From: JBNLBS01 sp050303415
GTDB lineage: Bacteria > Pseudomonadota > Gammaproteobacteria > Methylococcales > Methylomonadaceae
DNA length: 64,000 bases
Direction of reading: 5' to 3'
Assembly (NCBI GenBank): GCA_050303415.1
Contig: JBNLBS010000001.1
Location: 124,001 to 188,000 of the forward strand
Shown: positions 45,296 to 54,706 of the stretch, piece by piece
Layout: each line of letters starts with the position of its first letter
Position numbering within the stretch: position 1 is the stretch's first letter
The notes under the pieces: generated by a model
Seen by the model: the letters and a program-made list of their open reading frames with translations, nothing else
The model's database searches: none
What the model was told of the DNA's origin: nothing
Position numbers and translations under genes: made by a program

Positions 45296-48127
45296 TCAAG
45301 CAAACTGACGCTGTTCGCCTTCACCGGCCACATTTTCCACACACCGTCCGCATAATTCAGGGTGTTCGGCATTTGCCCCCACATCTTCACGCTGATGCCA
45401 ACAGCGCACACATTTTTCATGCTTAGAAGCAGTGACTTTTAATTTAATGCCTTCCAGTTCGGTCTCAATTGCATCAGCCGCACAGACATCAAGTTTTTTA
45501 ACCGTTGCCGCTGAGGTAATAAAAATATACTGCAACTCGCCAACCAATTGGTTTAAGGCAGCATAATATTCATCATTACAATACAACTCAACTTCGGCAT
45601 TTAACGATGCACCAATATCACCCTTTCCACGCAACTGCTCCAGCTCTTTACTGACCGCTGTACGCACAGCCATGACCTTAGCCCAGAATTCGCGATTCAT
45701 TGCACTATCACTGTCTAACTCAACCAAACCTTGATACCAGGTTTCCAGAAAGATGGATTCACCACGCTCACCCGGCAAATACTGCCAGATTTCATCGGCA
45801 GTATAGCTGGTGATAGGAGCCAACCATCTGGCCAACGCCTCAACTACATGATACATAGCGGTCTGTGCAGAACGACGCGCCAACGCATCTTCTTTAACCG
45901 TGTACTGGCGATCTTTAATCACATCCAGATAAAAACCGCCCAGGTCTATGGCACAAAAATGATGTACTTTTTGATAGATCTGATGGAACTGGTAGCTTTC
46001 ATAAGCACTGATAACTTCCTGTTGTAGACCATACGCTCTATCCATTACCCACCGATCCAGTGCCAGCATATTTTCTGTAGCAACCGTATGTTGAGCAGGA
46101 TCAAAACCATCCAGATTCGATAATAAAAAGCGTGCCGTATTACGTAAACGACGGTAAACATCGGCTGCACGTTTTAAAATTTCATCCGAAACGGTCATTT
46201 CACCGCGATAATCCGTAGCAGAAACCCATAGACGCAGTACATCCGCACCCAAAGACTTCATAACGGTTTGTGGCGCAACTACATTACCACTGGACTTGGA
46301 CATTTTCTTGCCGTTGGCATCCACGGTAAAACCATGCGTCAGTACCGCTTTATATGGAGCCACATCATTCATGGCAATGGATGCCAGTAATGATGATTGG
46401 AACCAGCCTCGATGTTGATCAGAGCCTTCCAGATACAGATCGGCAGGAAAAGTCAGCTGTTCTCGGCGATTCAATACACAAGCATGCGTTACACCGGAGT
46501 CAAACCAGACATCCAGGGTATCCTGCATTTTTTCATATTGCTCGACATCATCACCTAATAAATCTGCTTTATCCAGCTCAAACCAGGCTTCAATACCTTT
46601 GTCTTCTACCCGCTGAGCCACCTTCTCGATCAAAGCATCCGTTTCCGGGTGCAAGTCGCCCGTTTCTTTATGGACGAACAGGGCAATCGGCACACCCCAG
46701 GTTCGCTGCCTGGAAACACACCAATCCGGACGGCTTTCGATCATACTTTCAATTCGCGCCTGTCCCCAGTCTGGAATCCATTGCACCTGCTTAACCTGAT
46801 TCAAAGCCTTATCCCGCAAACCATTCTGATCCATGGAGATAAACCATTGTGCCGTCGCACGAAATATAATCGGGGTTTTGTGGCGCCAGCAATGCGGATA
46901 ACTATGCAGTAAAGCTTCTTCGTGAACCAACTTGCCTCTTTCCTGCAAGACCTCAAGCACATGATCATTTGCACTAAAAACATGTTCACCGGCAAACAAT
47001 TCCGTATTTGACAAAAACACACCATTGTCACCAACAGGATTATCGACAGGCAGGCCGTATTTCATGCCCACTACATAATCCTCCTGACCATGACCGGGGG
47101 CAGTATGTACGGCACCGGTACCGGCATCGGTAGTCACATGGTCACCTAAAATAATCGGCACCTGGCGGTCATAAAAAGGATGCTGCAACATTTGCTTTTC
47201 CAAGGCATCGCCCTTGCAATAAGCAATTACATGATAGTCTTCAATGCCATAGCGCAGCATAGCATCTTTTAATAAGGCTTCAGCCAGTACCAGACGCTCT
47301 TTGTTACCGTTTTGCTCACACTGAACAATAGCATATTCCAAATCAGGATTTAAACAAACGGCCTGATTGGCAGGCAATGTCCAAGGCGTTGTGGTCCAGA
47401 TAACCACCGATAAATCGCCTTCACCTTCATGTTCCGGTGCATGTTGACAGCTGCCGATAAAGGCTGCTTCATCCAACACTTTAAATCGCACGTCAATCGC
47501 CGGGGAATGTTTATCTTCATATTCCACTTCCGCCTCAGCCAAAGCCGAACCACAATCGGTACACCAATGCACCGGCTTGGCGCCTTTACTTAAATGGCCT
47601 TTACTGCTGATTTTACCCAATGAACGAACAATATCGGCTTCAAAAGCATAATCCATCGTTAAATACGGATTATCCCATTCACCCAAAATTCCCAGACGAA
47701 TAAATTCATCTTTCTGCATTTTGACTTGCTTGGTGGCATATTCACGACAAGCCCTACGAAAAGCCGCCGCCGGAATTTTTACATCGGCCTTGCCAACCTT
47801 TTTTTCCACCATCAATTCAATTGGCAGGCCATGACAGTCCCAACCAGGAACATAAGGCGCATCAAAACCCGACATGGTTTTTGATTTAAGAATAAAATCC
47901 TTTAAAACTTTATTAACGGCATGCCCAATATGAATTGCACCATTTGCATAGGGAGGGCCATCATGCAAAATAAATTTAGGTCGGCCCGCAAATTCTGCTC
48001 TGATTTTTTTATACAAATCAGCTTCATTCCATTTTTTTAGACGCTCCGGTTCACGTTGTGCCAGATTTGCTTTCATTGGAAAAGCTGTCTTGGGTAAATT
48101 CAGTGTTTTTTTATAGTCCATCGTCAT
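45296..48127 (-). CDS. ileS: Isoleucyl-tRNA synthetase
   Basis: Class I aminoacyl-tRNA synthetase of 943 residues with an editing domain. HIGH occurs in GAIHIGHAVNK near residue 67 and KMSKS in GKKMSKSSGN near residue 605. The editing signature TTTPWTLPANQAVCL lies near residue 247. The C-terminal zinc finger has CVRCW and CGRC cysteine pairs. The size and zinc finger mark the bacterial type 1 enzyme (mupirocin-sensitive class). ribF lies directly upstream. Confidence 0.97.
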   Translation of the reverse strand: MTMDYKKTLNLPKTAFPMKANLAQREPERLKKWNEADLYKKIRAEFAGRPKFILHDGPPYANGAIHIGHAVNKVLKDFILKSKTMSGFDAPYVPGWDCHGLPIELMVEKKVGKADVKIPAAAFRRACREYATKQVKMQKDEFIRLGILGEWDNPYLTMDYAFEADIVRSLGKISSKGHLSKGAKPVHWCTDCGSALAEAEVEYEDKHSPAIDVRFKVLDEAAFIGSCQHAPEHEGEGDLSVVIWTTTPWTLPANQAVCLNPDLEYAIVQCEQNGNKERLVLAEALLKDAMLRYGIEDYHVIAYCKGDALEKQMLQHPFYDRQVPIILGDHVTTDAGTGAVHTAPGHGQEDYVVGMKYGLPVDNPVGDNGVFLSNTELFAGEHVFSANDHVLEVLQERGKLVHEEALLHSYPHCWRHKTPIIFRATAQWFISMDQNGLRDKALNQVKQVQWIPDWGQARIESMIESRPDWCVSRQRTWGVPIALFVHKETGDLHPETDALIEKVAQRVEDKGIEAWFELDKADLLGDDVEQYEKMQDTLDVWFDSGVTHACVLNRREQLTFPADLYLEGSDQHRGWFQSSLLASIAMNDVAPYKAVLTHGFTVDANGKKMSKSSGNVVAPQTVMKSLGADVLRLWVSATDYRGEMTVSDEILKRAADVYRRLRNTARFLLSNLDGFDPAQHTVATENMLALDRWVMDRAYGLQQEVISAYESYQFHQIYQKVHHFCAIDLGGFYLDVIKDRQYTVKEDALARRSAQTAMYHVVEALARWLAPITSYTADEIWQYLPGERGESIFLETWYQGLVELDSDSAMNREFWAKVMAVRTAVSKELEQLRGKGDIGASLNAEVELYCNDEYYAALNQLVGELQYIFITSAATVKKLDVCAADAIETELEGIKLKVTASKHEKCVRCWHQREDVGANAEHPELCGRCVENVAGEGEQRQFA

Positions 48128-48132
48128 AAATC

Positions 48133-49065
48133 TTAAAAATCAGCAAAAAACTTTTTAGCTACAATTACGTCTTTATCAATCTGTTGCTTTAATTCCTCCA
48201 ACGACTGAAAACGTATTTCATTCCGGATTTTTTCCTTAAAATGTACTTCAACATAATGTCCATATATTTCTTTATCAAAATCGAACAAGTGCGTTTCTAA
48301 TATCACTTTTGAGCCACCATCAACCGTTGGCCGAGTTCCCACATTGGCAACACCGGGCAATTCACGTTCGCCGACACCGGTCATAGTCACCGCATACACA
48401 CCTTCAATTGGTGTATTTTTTCTAAACATCTGGATATTTGCGGTTGGAAAACCGATGGTTCTTCCTCGCTTATGTCCATGGGCAACCCGACCACATACCG
48501 AATATGAACGTCCCAGCAATAATTTGGCCATTGCCAGCTCACCGTCTCCCAGAGCATCCCGAATCAAAGTACTGCTGACTCTGTGTCCCGAAACCAGAAA
48601 AGAATCCGTGGCCTCAACATTAAAGCCATATTCTTTTCCCTTTTCTTTAAGCATGGCAAAATTTCCACGCCGGGCCTTGCCAAAATGAAAATCATCCCCC
48701 ACCACCAGGTGCTTTACATTTAGCGTATTAATTAAAACTTCTTTAATAAAATCTTCAGCATCATAATTTGAAAATTTTTGATTAAATCTTAATATCAATA
48801 AGTTATCAACTGGCAATTGAGCAAATTGTATAGCTTTTTCACGCAACCGCATTAATCTTGACGGAGCATTTTCACCCAAAAAATACTCCAACGGCTGAGG
48901 CTCAAACACCATTACCACCACCGGCAAGCTCATCTCTTGGCCTTTTTGGGCCAATTTTTTTATCACCTGCTGGTGACCTAAATGCACACCATCAAAATTC
49001 CCGATGGTTAATACACAACCTCTTTTTAAAGGCTCTAAATGAGCCAACCCCCGAATAATTCGCAT
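48133..49065 (-). CDS. ribF: Bifunctional riboflavin kinase/FAD synthetase
   Basis: Enzyme of 310 residues making FMN and then FAD. The N-terminal nucleotidyltransferase domain begins LTIGNFDGVHLGHQQVI (about 20-36). The C-terminal flavokinase domain has HGHKRGRTIGFPTANI near residue 192 and the GVYAV element. It heads the ribF-ileS-lspA operon; in many relatives murJ and rpsT come next, but here a 4-kb block intervenes. Confidence 0.96.
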   Translation of the reverse strand: MRIIRGLAHLEPLKRGCVLTIGNFDGVHLGHQQVIKKLAQKGQEMSLPVVVMVFEPQPLEYFLGENAPSRLMRLREKAIQFAQLPVDNLLILRFNQKFSNYDAEDFIKEVLINTLNVKHLVVGDDFHFGKARRGNFAMLKEKGKEYGFNVEATDSFLVSGHRVSSTLIRDALGDGELAMAKLLLGRSYSVCGRVAHGHKRGRTIGFPTANIQMFRKNTPIEGVYAVTMTGVGERELPGVANVGTRPTVDGGSKVILETHLFDFDKEIYGHYVEVHFKEKIRNEIRFQSLEELKQQIDKDVIVAKKFFADF

Positions 49066-49292
49066 GAAAATTATTTGATAAAAACTTTAGATTTTACCAT
49101 TAACCTTGCTTACGCTACATATTTATTATTAGACACCCACATTACTTCTACACTTCATTGCTAAATCCATTTAATTACCCTCAATCCATAAAGTGAACTA
49201 TAAATTTATATTTAGCAATAACCAAGGAATAGAATAAACATTATAAGCGGCGACAGTATTGAATAACGGTCGGATATATGCACACTTGATTG

Positions 49293-50615
49293 TTAAAAAT
49301 TCAGTATAAAATCTGTCGATACTAGGAATTGCCGATCACTAGAGCCTGAGTTATATGCTTGCCAGCCATCGCTGATGTCGTAACGAATACTGGGGCGAAC
49401 AGTGACCCAAGACTGAGGTTTCCAGTTTAAGCCTAGTGTACCTGCATAATAATTAGCTGCATGGCCAAATTGTACAGGGTGCCGCGCAGGGAAGCCAACC
49501 CGCGCACCATCATCATCCCGAAACCATTCCAGACGCACGCCTAGACTCAAATCCTCAGCCAAATTGACATTTAGAAACCCAACCAGACTATACCATTCTG
49601 CACTCGTGTTAGCTTCGGAATTGTCGACCCAGCCATAATCGTGTTGAAAGGTGTAATGCCAGATTTTACCAATATCCTGTTTAATAACGATACTATAAAG
49701 ATTGGCATCCGGCTCGTTCTTTGCACTTAAACTTCCATGCGTGCCGGTTATGGCAATTGAGGTTCCGGTTTGAATCGATGAAAAACTGATTCCACCAACA
49801 AACCCCCAGTTTTCCAGGTAATGTTGAAAACTACCATCCCACCCGGCATAAGGACTGCCCGTTACCGCGCCCAGCTGTAAATCAAAACGGTCAAAAAACT
49901 TATAATTAAACAATATCCCCGTGTGAGAAAAAGGTTCAGCAAATTGCATAGTATAGGAGCGGGAATAAAAAAAATTATTGGGGGCTGTTACTGTTTCAGT
50001 ACCGACAATTGTATAAAATTCGCCTAGCTTGATTCGTAATCCCTCGCCGATGGGTGCCAATATATCAAGATATGCCTGAGGAAAGGCTATTCCATAAATG
50101 CTCTGGTGTAACAAATGTGAATCCCAATGGTTACCTGGGTCACCCATTGAGCGCGTATAAAAAGCATCACTGCCAAAGACAAAGTCAAGCCGCCCACCCC
50201 AACTCCACTGACTCACCTTACCCCCTACCTCTGGATCCCTCTCCAGAAGCAAATACAATTGATTTAATTGCAATTCATTAGACCTGTCTGAAAAACCTAC
50301 GGGTCCATTAAAGTGATTATCGGGGTGATCAGGATTAATCGCCACACCACCATTTAACCAACCGTCAACATTTACGCCCCATTGTTCCAACAGACTGGTT
50401 TCTGTGCTTTTGGGCTGAACAAGAAATTTATACAGCCCTTCATTGGCAGAACCATCTACAACACTACAAACAGCCAGCGCTAGCAAAAGTAAAGTTCGGG
50501 CTGCAACCGAAAGTCCATATTTTAAAATTTGGTCTTGATATCCATACAATCCTATATAACTGTTAAGGCATGATTTTCCACACATAGATACAGCTGTCAG
50601 GCTAAAACCCAACAC
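49293..50615 (-). CDS. BBP2-type outer-membrane beta-barrel porin
   Basis: Predicted outer-membrane barrel of up to 440 residues, resembling the OmpL-like beta-barrel porin 2 family. A hydrophobic segment (about residues 38-55, ending near DGSANEG) acts as signal peptide. The mature part is rich in alternating aromatic and glycine strands, begins with GWLNGGVAINPDHPDN, and ends in Phe (STDFILNF), the usual barrel-assembly signal. The start is uncertain: GTG 50615 follows AAGGGG too closely, TTG 50612 is better spaced, and ATG 50585 lacks a ribosome site. A promoter with an operator-like palindrome is upstream. The solute is unknown. Confidence 0.75.
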   Translation of the reverse strand: MLGFSLTAVSMCGKSCLNSYIGLYGYQDQILKYGLSVAARTLLLLALAVCSVVDGSANEGLYKFLVQPKSTETSLLEQWGVNVDGWLNGGVAINPDHPDNHFNGPVGFSDRSNELQLNQLYLLLERDPEVGGKVSQWSWGGRLDFVFGSDAFYTRSMGDPGNHWDSHLLHQSIYGIAFPQAYLDILAPIGEGLRIKLGEFYTIVGTETVTAPNNFFYSRSYTMQFAEPFSHTGILFNYKFFDRFDLQLGAVTGSPYAGWDGSFQHYLENWGFVGGISFSSIQTGTSIAITGTHGSLSAKNEPDANLYSIVIKQDIGKIWHYTFQHDYGWVDNSEANTSAEWYSLVGFLNVNLAEDLSLGVRLEWFRDDDGARVGFPARHPVQFGHAANYYAGTLGLNWKPQSWVTVRPSIRYDISDGWQAYNSGSSDRQFLVSTDFILNF

Positions 50616-50714
50616 CCCCCTTAATTAATCAATTCTAAATAAAACAAATCTCCCTGAAATTTTCAGCATCAAACTCACTTAATCTTTTTTCCCTTAAAGA
50701 TTAACATTGAAAAT

Positions 50715-50743
50715 ACAATAGTATCGATACGATATTATTTCAA
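50715..50743 (-). promoter_or_regulatory. Porin promoter containing operator copy 1
   Basis: On the minus strand TTGAAA (50738-50743) and TATTGT (50715-50720) are exactly 17 bases apart. The palindrome GTATCGATAC (50721-50730) fills the spacer next to the -10 box, so a bound protein would block RNA polymerase. Confidence 0.6.
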
Positions 50744-50841
50744 GGGGTCCGACTTGCCTTGCTGGAATCAATTTACTTGCGTGTTATCAGACAACCGATA
50801 GTGATTGCTCTAGTAAAGAAAGTTGAAAGGTTTTTGTAAGG

Positions 50842-50861
50842 TAGTATCGATACAATACTAT
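50842..50861 (+). promoter_or_regulatory. Operator copy 2 upstream of the membrane protein and carbonic anhydrase
   Basis: A 20-base site matching 50719-50738 at 18 positions, with the same GTATCGATAC core (50844-50853). It lies 72 bases before the start of the small membrane protein. Two copies facing two divergent genes suggest one regulator for both. Confidence 0.55.
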
Positions 50862-50932
50862 CTGAACGGTCAATTAGGTACTGGCTGTTAATCAGTTGTT
50901 TTTTTAACTGTGAAGATTCAGGCATAAACCGT

Positions 50933-51319
50933 ATGAAAAAAATCACACGCTACTGGTTATGGATATTAATTTTTGCAGTAATCCTTGCTCCCGATGCTGT
51001 TATATGGCTGATGCATCATCTGATTGTGGGGATATTTGAAATATTGGAAGCAATCCTGGATGAAATCGTAGAGCATTTCTTTCATACCGATAGGCACACA
51101 ACCCAAATCATTGTGTTTTACATCATGTTCGGAATGTTTGCCTACCTTGCTTATAAAGCGGTGAGACTGTGCCAACATAAATTCACAGAACTGAAAACAC
51201 TTTATCCATTTTGGAGCGAACAAATTAAGAGTTATTGGCAGCAACAATCTATACCCAAAAAGCTCAGAGTTGTCTGCAGTATTGTAGGCGTTTTAGGCGT
51301 GAGTTACTTAATGTTTTAA
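50933..51319 (+). CDS. Small membrane protein of unknown function
   Basis: A 128-residue protein I do not recognise. It has three predicted membrane helices (about 7-29, 57-77 and 111-127). Between the first two lies an acidic and histidine-bearing stretch (ILDEIVEHFFHTDRHTTQ), and the second loop is amphipathic with several Trp and Tyr. It is 35 bases upstream of a carbonic anhydrase on the same strand, so the two are likely co-transcribed. A link to bicarbonate or CO2 handling is only suggested by that position. It has no signal peptide cleavage site. Confidence 0.7.
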   Translation: MKKITRYWLWILIFAVILAPDAVIWLMHHLIVGIFEILEAILDEIVEHFFHTDRHTTQIIVFYIMFGMFAYLAYKAVRLCQHKFTELKTLYPFWSEQIKSYWQQQSIPKKLRVVCSIVGVLGVSYLMF

Positions 51320-51354
51320 ACAAGCCTCTTGCCAGCTTAAAATAAGGAAAAAAG

Positions 51355-52080
51355 ATGAATTCGTTTGAAAAATTATTACAACAAAATCAACGGTGGGCAT
51401 CTGAAAAAAAACAGCAGGATTCTAGTTTTTTCGAAAATTTATCCGAAACCCAATCACCGGAATTTTTATGGATAGGTTGTTCAGATAGCCGGGTGCCGGC
51501 AGAAGTAGTGGTCAATGCTCAACCAGGCGAAATTTTTAATCATCGAAATATTGCCAATCAAGTGATTCATACCGACTTTAATTGTCTAAGTGTGTTGCAA
51601 TATGCCGTCAACAGATTAAAAGTTAAACATATAATTGTTTGTGGTCATTATAACTGTGGCGGCATACAAGTCGCGCTAAAAAACCAATCACCCCAAGCGG
51701 TTCAAACCAACAAATGGCTGATGCACATCAAAAACACTTACCGCTTGCATCAACGTGAACTGGATAATATTCAAGGTGACAATAATCGGGTGAACCGCTT
51801 GGCCGAACTGAACGTAATTGAACAGATCCATTCATTGGCTCACACGTCTATTATCCAAAAAGCCTGGCATGAAGAGGAAATACCTATGCTTCATGGCTGG
51901 ATGTATAACTTGCACGATGGATTGATTCAACCACTAATTTGTCTATCGCCTGAAACTAAATTAATAGACTCGATTTTTCAATATGAAGAAAAAACGGAGC
52001 AAAAGCTTATTGATGTGGCAAAAGCAAATTATCTGGATGATCCGGAGCTTAATCACTGCAATAGACGTTTCGGTACCTAG
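51355..52080 (+). CDS. can: Beta-carbonic anhydrase, copy 1
   Basis: Zinc enzyme of 241 residues interconverting CO2 and bicarbonate. The ligands C42, D44 (in GCSDSRVPAE), H98 and C101 (in GHYNCGG) have the same numbers as in E. coli Can. It is about 29 residues longer at the C-terminus than the second copy in this window, the tail being charged and ending in NRRFGT. AAGGAAAAAAG precedes the ATG. It follows a small membrane protein and lies in the accessory block between ribF and murJ. Confidence 0.93.
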   Translation: MNSFEKLLQQNQRWASEKKQQDSSFFENLSETQSPEFLWIGCSDSRVPAEVVVNAQPGEIFNHRNIANQVIHTDFNCLSVLQYAVNRLKVKHIIVCGHYNCGGIQVALKNQSPQAVQTNKWLMHIKNTYRLHQRELDNIQGDNNRVNRLAELNVIEQIHSLAHTSIIQKAWHEEEIPMLHGWMYNLHDGLIQPLICLSPETKLIDSIFQYEEKTEQKLIDVAKANYLDDPELNHCNRRFGT

Positions 52081-52267
52081 TGACGACAATCATTTACATA
52101 AATACCTAGCGGTAGGTCTGGCCAAGACAATTCAAGAGGAAAATAAAGTTTCTGGAAATCATTCAGATACACACAGGATTACAAAACAGACATAAGTGAA
52201 TAATTTGATCACCATCCGCATGAAATATATGGTCAAGTATCAGGAACCCAGTTTCCTTATGCAGGGA

Positions 52268-52975
52268 TTAAAACAATGAACGAAAGCGATACCCCCCCAA
52301 CCAGCTACAGATTTTTTCGTTATCAATCATTTTACTGTCAACGTTATTGCTCGTAAACGGTAAGGTTATTTCAAAATGTTCGGCAATCTCGCGCCACATC
52401 AAGGCCTTACCATCGCTTAGATTGAAGCGCTCTCCACGCAAATTACGGTCATCGCTCAACAAGCATTTGGTAATATCAGTAATATCATCGACATGAATTA
52501 AGTTGACACGCTTGTCCGGCGTTTTGATTAAACCTTTCTTTAACCAGTCTAAAGGCTGCCGGTTCGGCCCGTAAATACCGGATAAAACCAGTATTGTAGC
52601 CCCCTGCTCGCGTAACCACTCCTCGCCCAAGACTCGTTCCCTAGACAAATTCAGAGATTGACTTTCATTGATCCATTGCCCCTGCTCCAGCACTAAGTAA
52701 CAGGAGCTGCTGGCATAGACAAACAGTTTGTTTACATTCGATAACTTAGCCCGATAAAAAGCCTTGACCTGTTCCAACGGTGCCGCAGGAAAAGTCCAGA
52801 CCACATTTTCGCCCGGCTGAATATTATTCCAGCTCTGCCTGTCTTGCAGATTAAAATAAAGACATTCTTGCGCTACGCTTTTTTCATTTGAACAATAAGT
52901 CTGAACTGCCTCAAGTTGCTGAGCCAGCCTACTGCCCACATAGCCGCCGCCCAGTATCAAACATTTTTCTGTCAT
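52268..52975 (-). CDS. YeeZ-like NAD-dependent epimerase/dehydratase family protein
   Basis: Extended short-chain-dehydrogenase-type protein of 235 residues. The nucleotide-binding motif LGGGYVGSRLA is at about 8-18. A YASSSCYL element near residue 86 stands where the catalytic Tyr/Ser region would be, and VLSGIYGPNRQPLDWLKKG near residue 130 is typical of the YeeZ group. The usual YxxxK pair is not evident, so catalytic activity is uncertain. The substrate is unknown. It is the last gene before murJ on this strand. Confidence 0.75.
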   Translation of the reverse strand: MTEKCLILGGGYVGSRLAQQLEAVQTYCSNEKSVAQECLYFNLQDRQSWNNIQPGENVVWTFPAAPLEQVKAFYRAKLSNVNKLFVYASSSCYLVLEQGQWINESQSLNLSRERVLGEEWLREQGATILVLSGIYGPNRQPLDWLKKGLIKTPDKRVNLIHVDDITDITKCLLSDDRNLRGERFNLSDGKALMWREIAEHFEITLPFTSNNVDSKMIDNEKICSWLGGYRFRSLF

Positions 52976-53040
52976 TATTTTTATCGTCCAGAATTACAGG
53001 ATAGATTAATCGAATCCGAATTAATTGTCAGACATCAGAT

Positions 53041-54573
53041 CTACCTGGACAACAAATGCCTTGGTCTGATACCGGACAGCAACAGTGATAAAAAATAGAC
53101 ACTGGCTGCACTTACAATATATACAGCCAGATTAATCGCCCGTTCCAAAGCGTCCCAATGCAGCCACCAGTTTGAATCGACAAAATGATACAAACCAAAC
53201 GCCATAATTGAATTGGCTAAAATCACTCGCAGCATAAATAATCGCCAGCCTCTGGCCGGCCTATAAACTCCCTCTTTAAGCAAACGCCTTAACAATAAAG
53301 AGGCATTAAAATATGCCCCCAATGACGTCGCCAATGCCAACCCAGCATGAGCCAAAGGAAAAACCAGTGCCAAATTTAAAAACATATTGGCAATCATGGC
53401 ATAAATGCCATATTTAACCGGGGTTTTCATATCCTTACGCGATGAAAACCCCGGCACCAACACCTTCACCAGAATAAACCCCAGCAAACCAATCGAATAA
53501 GCCATTAAGCTTCGTCCGGCCAAATCGACATCCGTAGCACTAAAAGCATCATATTGAAATAACGTAAACAGCATCGGTTTGGCTAACATTAGCAAGCCAA
53601 TGGCTGCCGGCAAACCGATGACCAGCACCAGCCTTAACGCCCAGTCCAGAGATTTTGAAAATGCCACCTCATCTTCAGCAGCATGATTTTTAGACAAATT
53701 TGGCAAAATAACTGTCGCCAAAGCGATACCAAACACTCCCAGAGGGAATTCAACCAATCGGTCCGAATAATATAACCAGGACACACTGCCTACGGTTAGA
53801 AATGAAGCAATCAAAGTATCCAGTAACAGGTTAATCTGGGTAATGGAGACACCAAAGATAGCCGGCAGCATTAATTTCATAATGCGTTTAACACCGTCAT
53901 CCATAAAACCAAAACGCAATCTGGGCAACAGGCCTAAACGCATCAATGCCGGAAATTGAAACAACAATTGCACCACACCGGCAATAAATACCCCCCAGGC
54001 TAATGCTATAACCGGTTCCGGCATCAACGGAGCCAACCAGACTGCGGCCGATATTAAGCAAATATTTAAAAACACCGGCGTCAAAGCCGGTATAGCAAAT
54101 TTGCCATGACTGTTTAAGATGCCGCCTGCAAATGCCACCGATGAGATAAAAAACAAATAAGGAAAGGTTATTTTCAGCATTTGTACTGCCAAGTCATACT
54201 GATTCCCTTCCCATAAAAAACCTGGTGCAAATAACATGATAACCACCGGTGCGCCAACGACACCAACAATAGTCACCAGCATTAATACCAGCGCTAATGT
54301 ACCAGCGGTTCTATCAATAAATGCTTTTAATACCGCTTGACTGCCTTGCTCTTTATACTCTGACAAAACCGGAACAAATGCCTGGGCAAAAGCGCCTTCA
54401 GCAAATAGACGCCGTAAAAAATTGGGAATTTTAAAAGCTATAAAAAATGCATCCATACCCGTTCCCGCACCAAACAATTGTGCGAATAACATATCCCGTA
54501 TAAAACCCAGTATTCGTGATAACATTGTCATACTACTGACAATGGCTGTTGATTTAAAAAGCTGCTTGCTCAA
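53041..54573 (-). CDS. murJ: Lipid II flippase MurJ
   Basis: Inner-membrane MOP-superfamily protein of 510 residues with about 14 helices, moving lipid II to the periplasmic face. The family N-terminus SKQLFKSTAIVSSMTMLSRILGFIRDM is followed by FFIAFKIPNFLRRLFAEGAFAQAFVPV with the essential arginines. I prefer the TTG at 54573, because AAGGA is seven bases upstream and the family begins M-S-K; a GTG two codons earlier is too close to that site. It is divergent from rpsT. Confidence 0.95.
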   Translation of the reverse strand: MSKQLFKSTAIVSSMTMLSRILGFIRDMLFAQLFGAGTGMDAFFIAFKIPNFLRRLFAEGAFAQAFVPVLSEYKEQGSQAVLKAFIDRTAGTLALVLMLVTIVGVVGAPVVIMLFAPGFLWEGNQYDLAVQMLKITFPYLFFISSVAFAGGILNSHGKFAIPALTPVFLNICLISAAVWLAPLMPEPVIALAWGVFIAGVVQLLFQFPALMRLGLLPRLRFGFMDDGVKRIMKLMLPAIFGVSITQINLLLDTLIASFLTVGSVSWLYYSDRLVEFPLGVFGIALATVILPNLSKNHAAEDEVAFSKSLDWALRLVLVIGLPAAIGLLMLAKPMLFTLFQYDAFSATDVDLAGRSLMAYSIGLLGFILVKVLVPGFSSRKDMKTPVKYGIYAMIANMFLNLALVFPLAHAGLALATSLGAYFNASLLLRRLLKEGVYRPARGWRLFMLRVILANSIMAFGLYHFVDSNWWLHWDALERAINLAVYIVSAASVYFLSLLLSGIRPRHLLSR

Positions 54574-54637
54574 TGACACATCCTTAAAAAATTATTATCA
54601 ACAATAATTGAAAATTTAAAAAACATAGCATATTAAG

Positions 54638-54666
54638 TTGACAATAATAGCATTTATAAAGATAAT
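54638..54666 (+). promoter_or_regulatory. rpsT promoter
   Basis: Perfect TTGACA (54638-54643), 17-base spacer, GATAAT (54661-54666). Predicted start of transcription is near 54673, 34 bases before the rpsT ATG. Confidence 0.8.
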
Positions 54667-54706
54667 ACCGGGCTCTTAATTAATTATTCAGAAGAATCGA
54701 TCTACT

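Noticed and set aside
49066..49292. Interval between ribF and the porin inspected for attachment sites
   Set aside because: No direct repeat matching the far end of the block (around 52976-53040) and no tRNA fragment was seen.
51983..52195. Plus-strand frame over the end of carbonic anhydrase 1
   Set aside because: It begins inside the anhydrase in another frame and continues into intergenic DNA with no ribosome site or recognisable domain.
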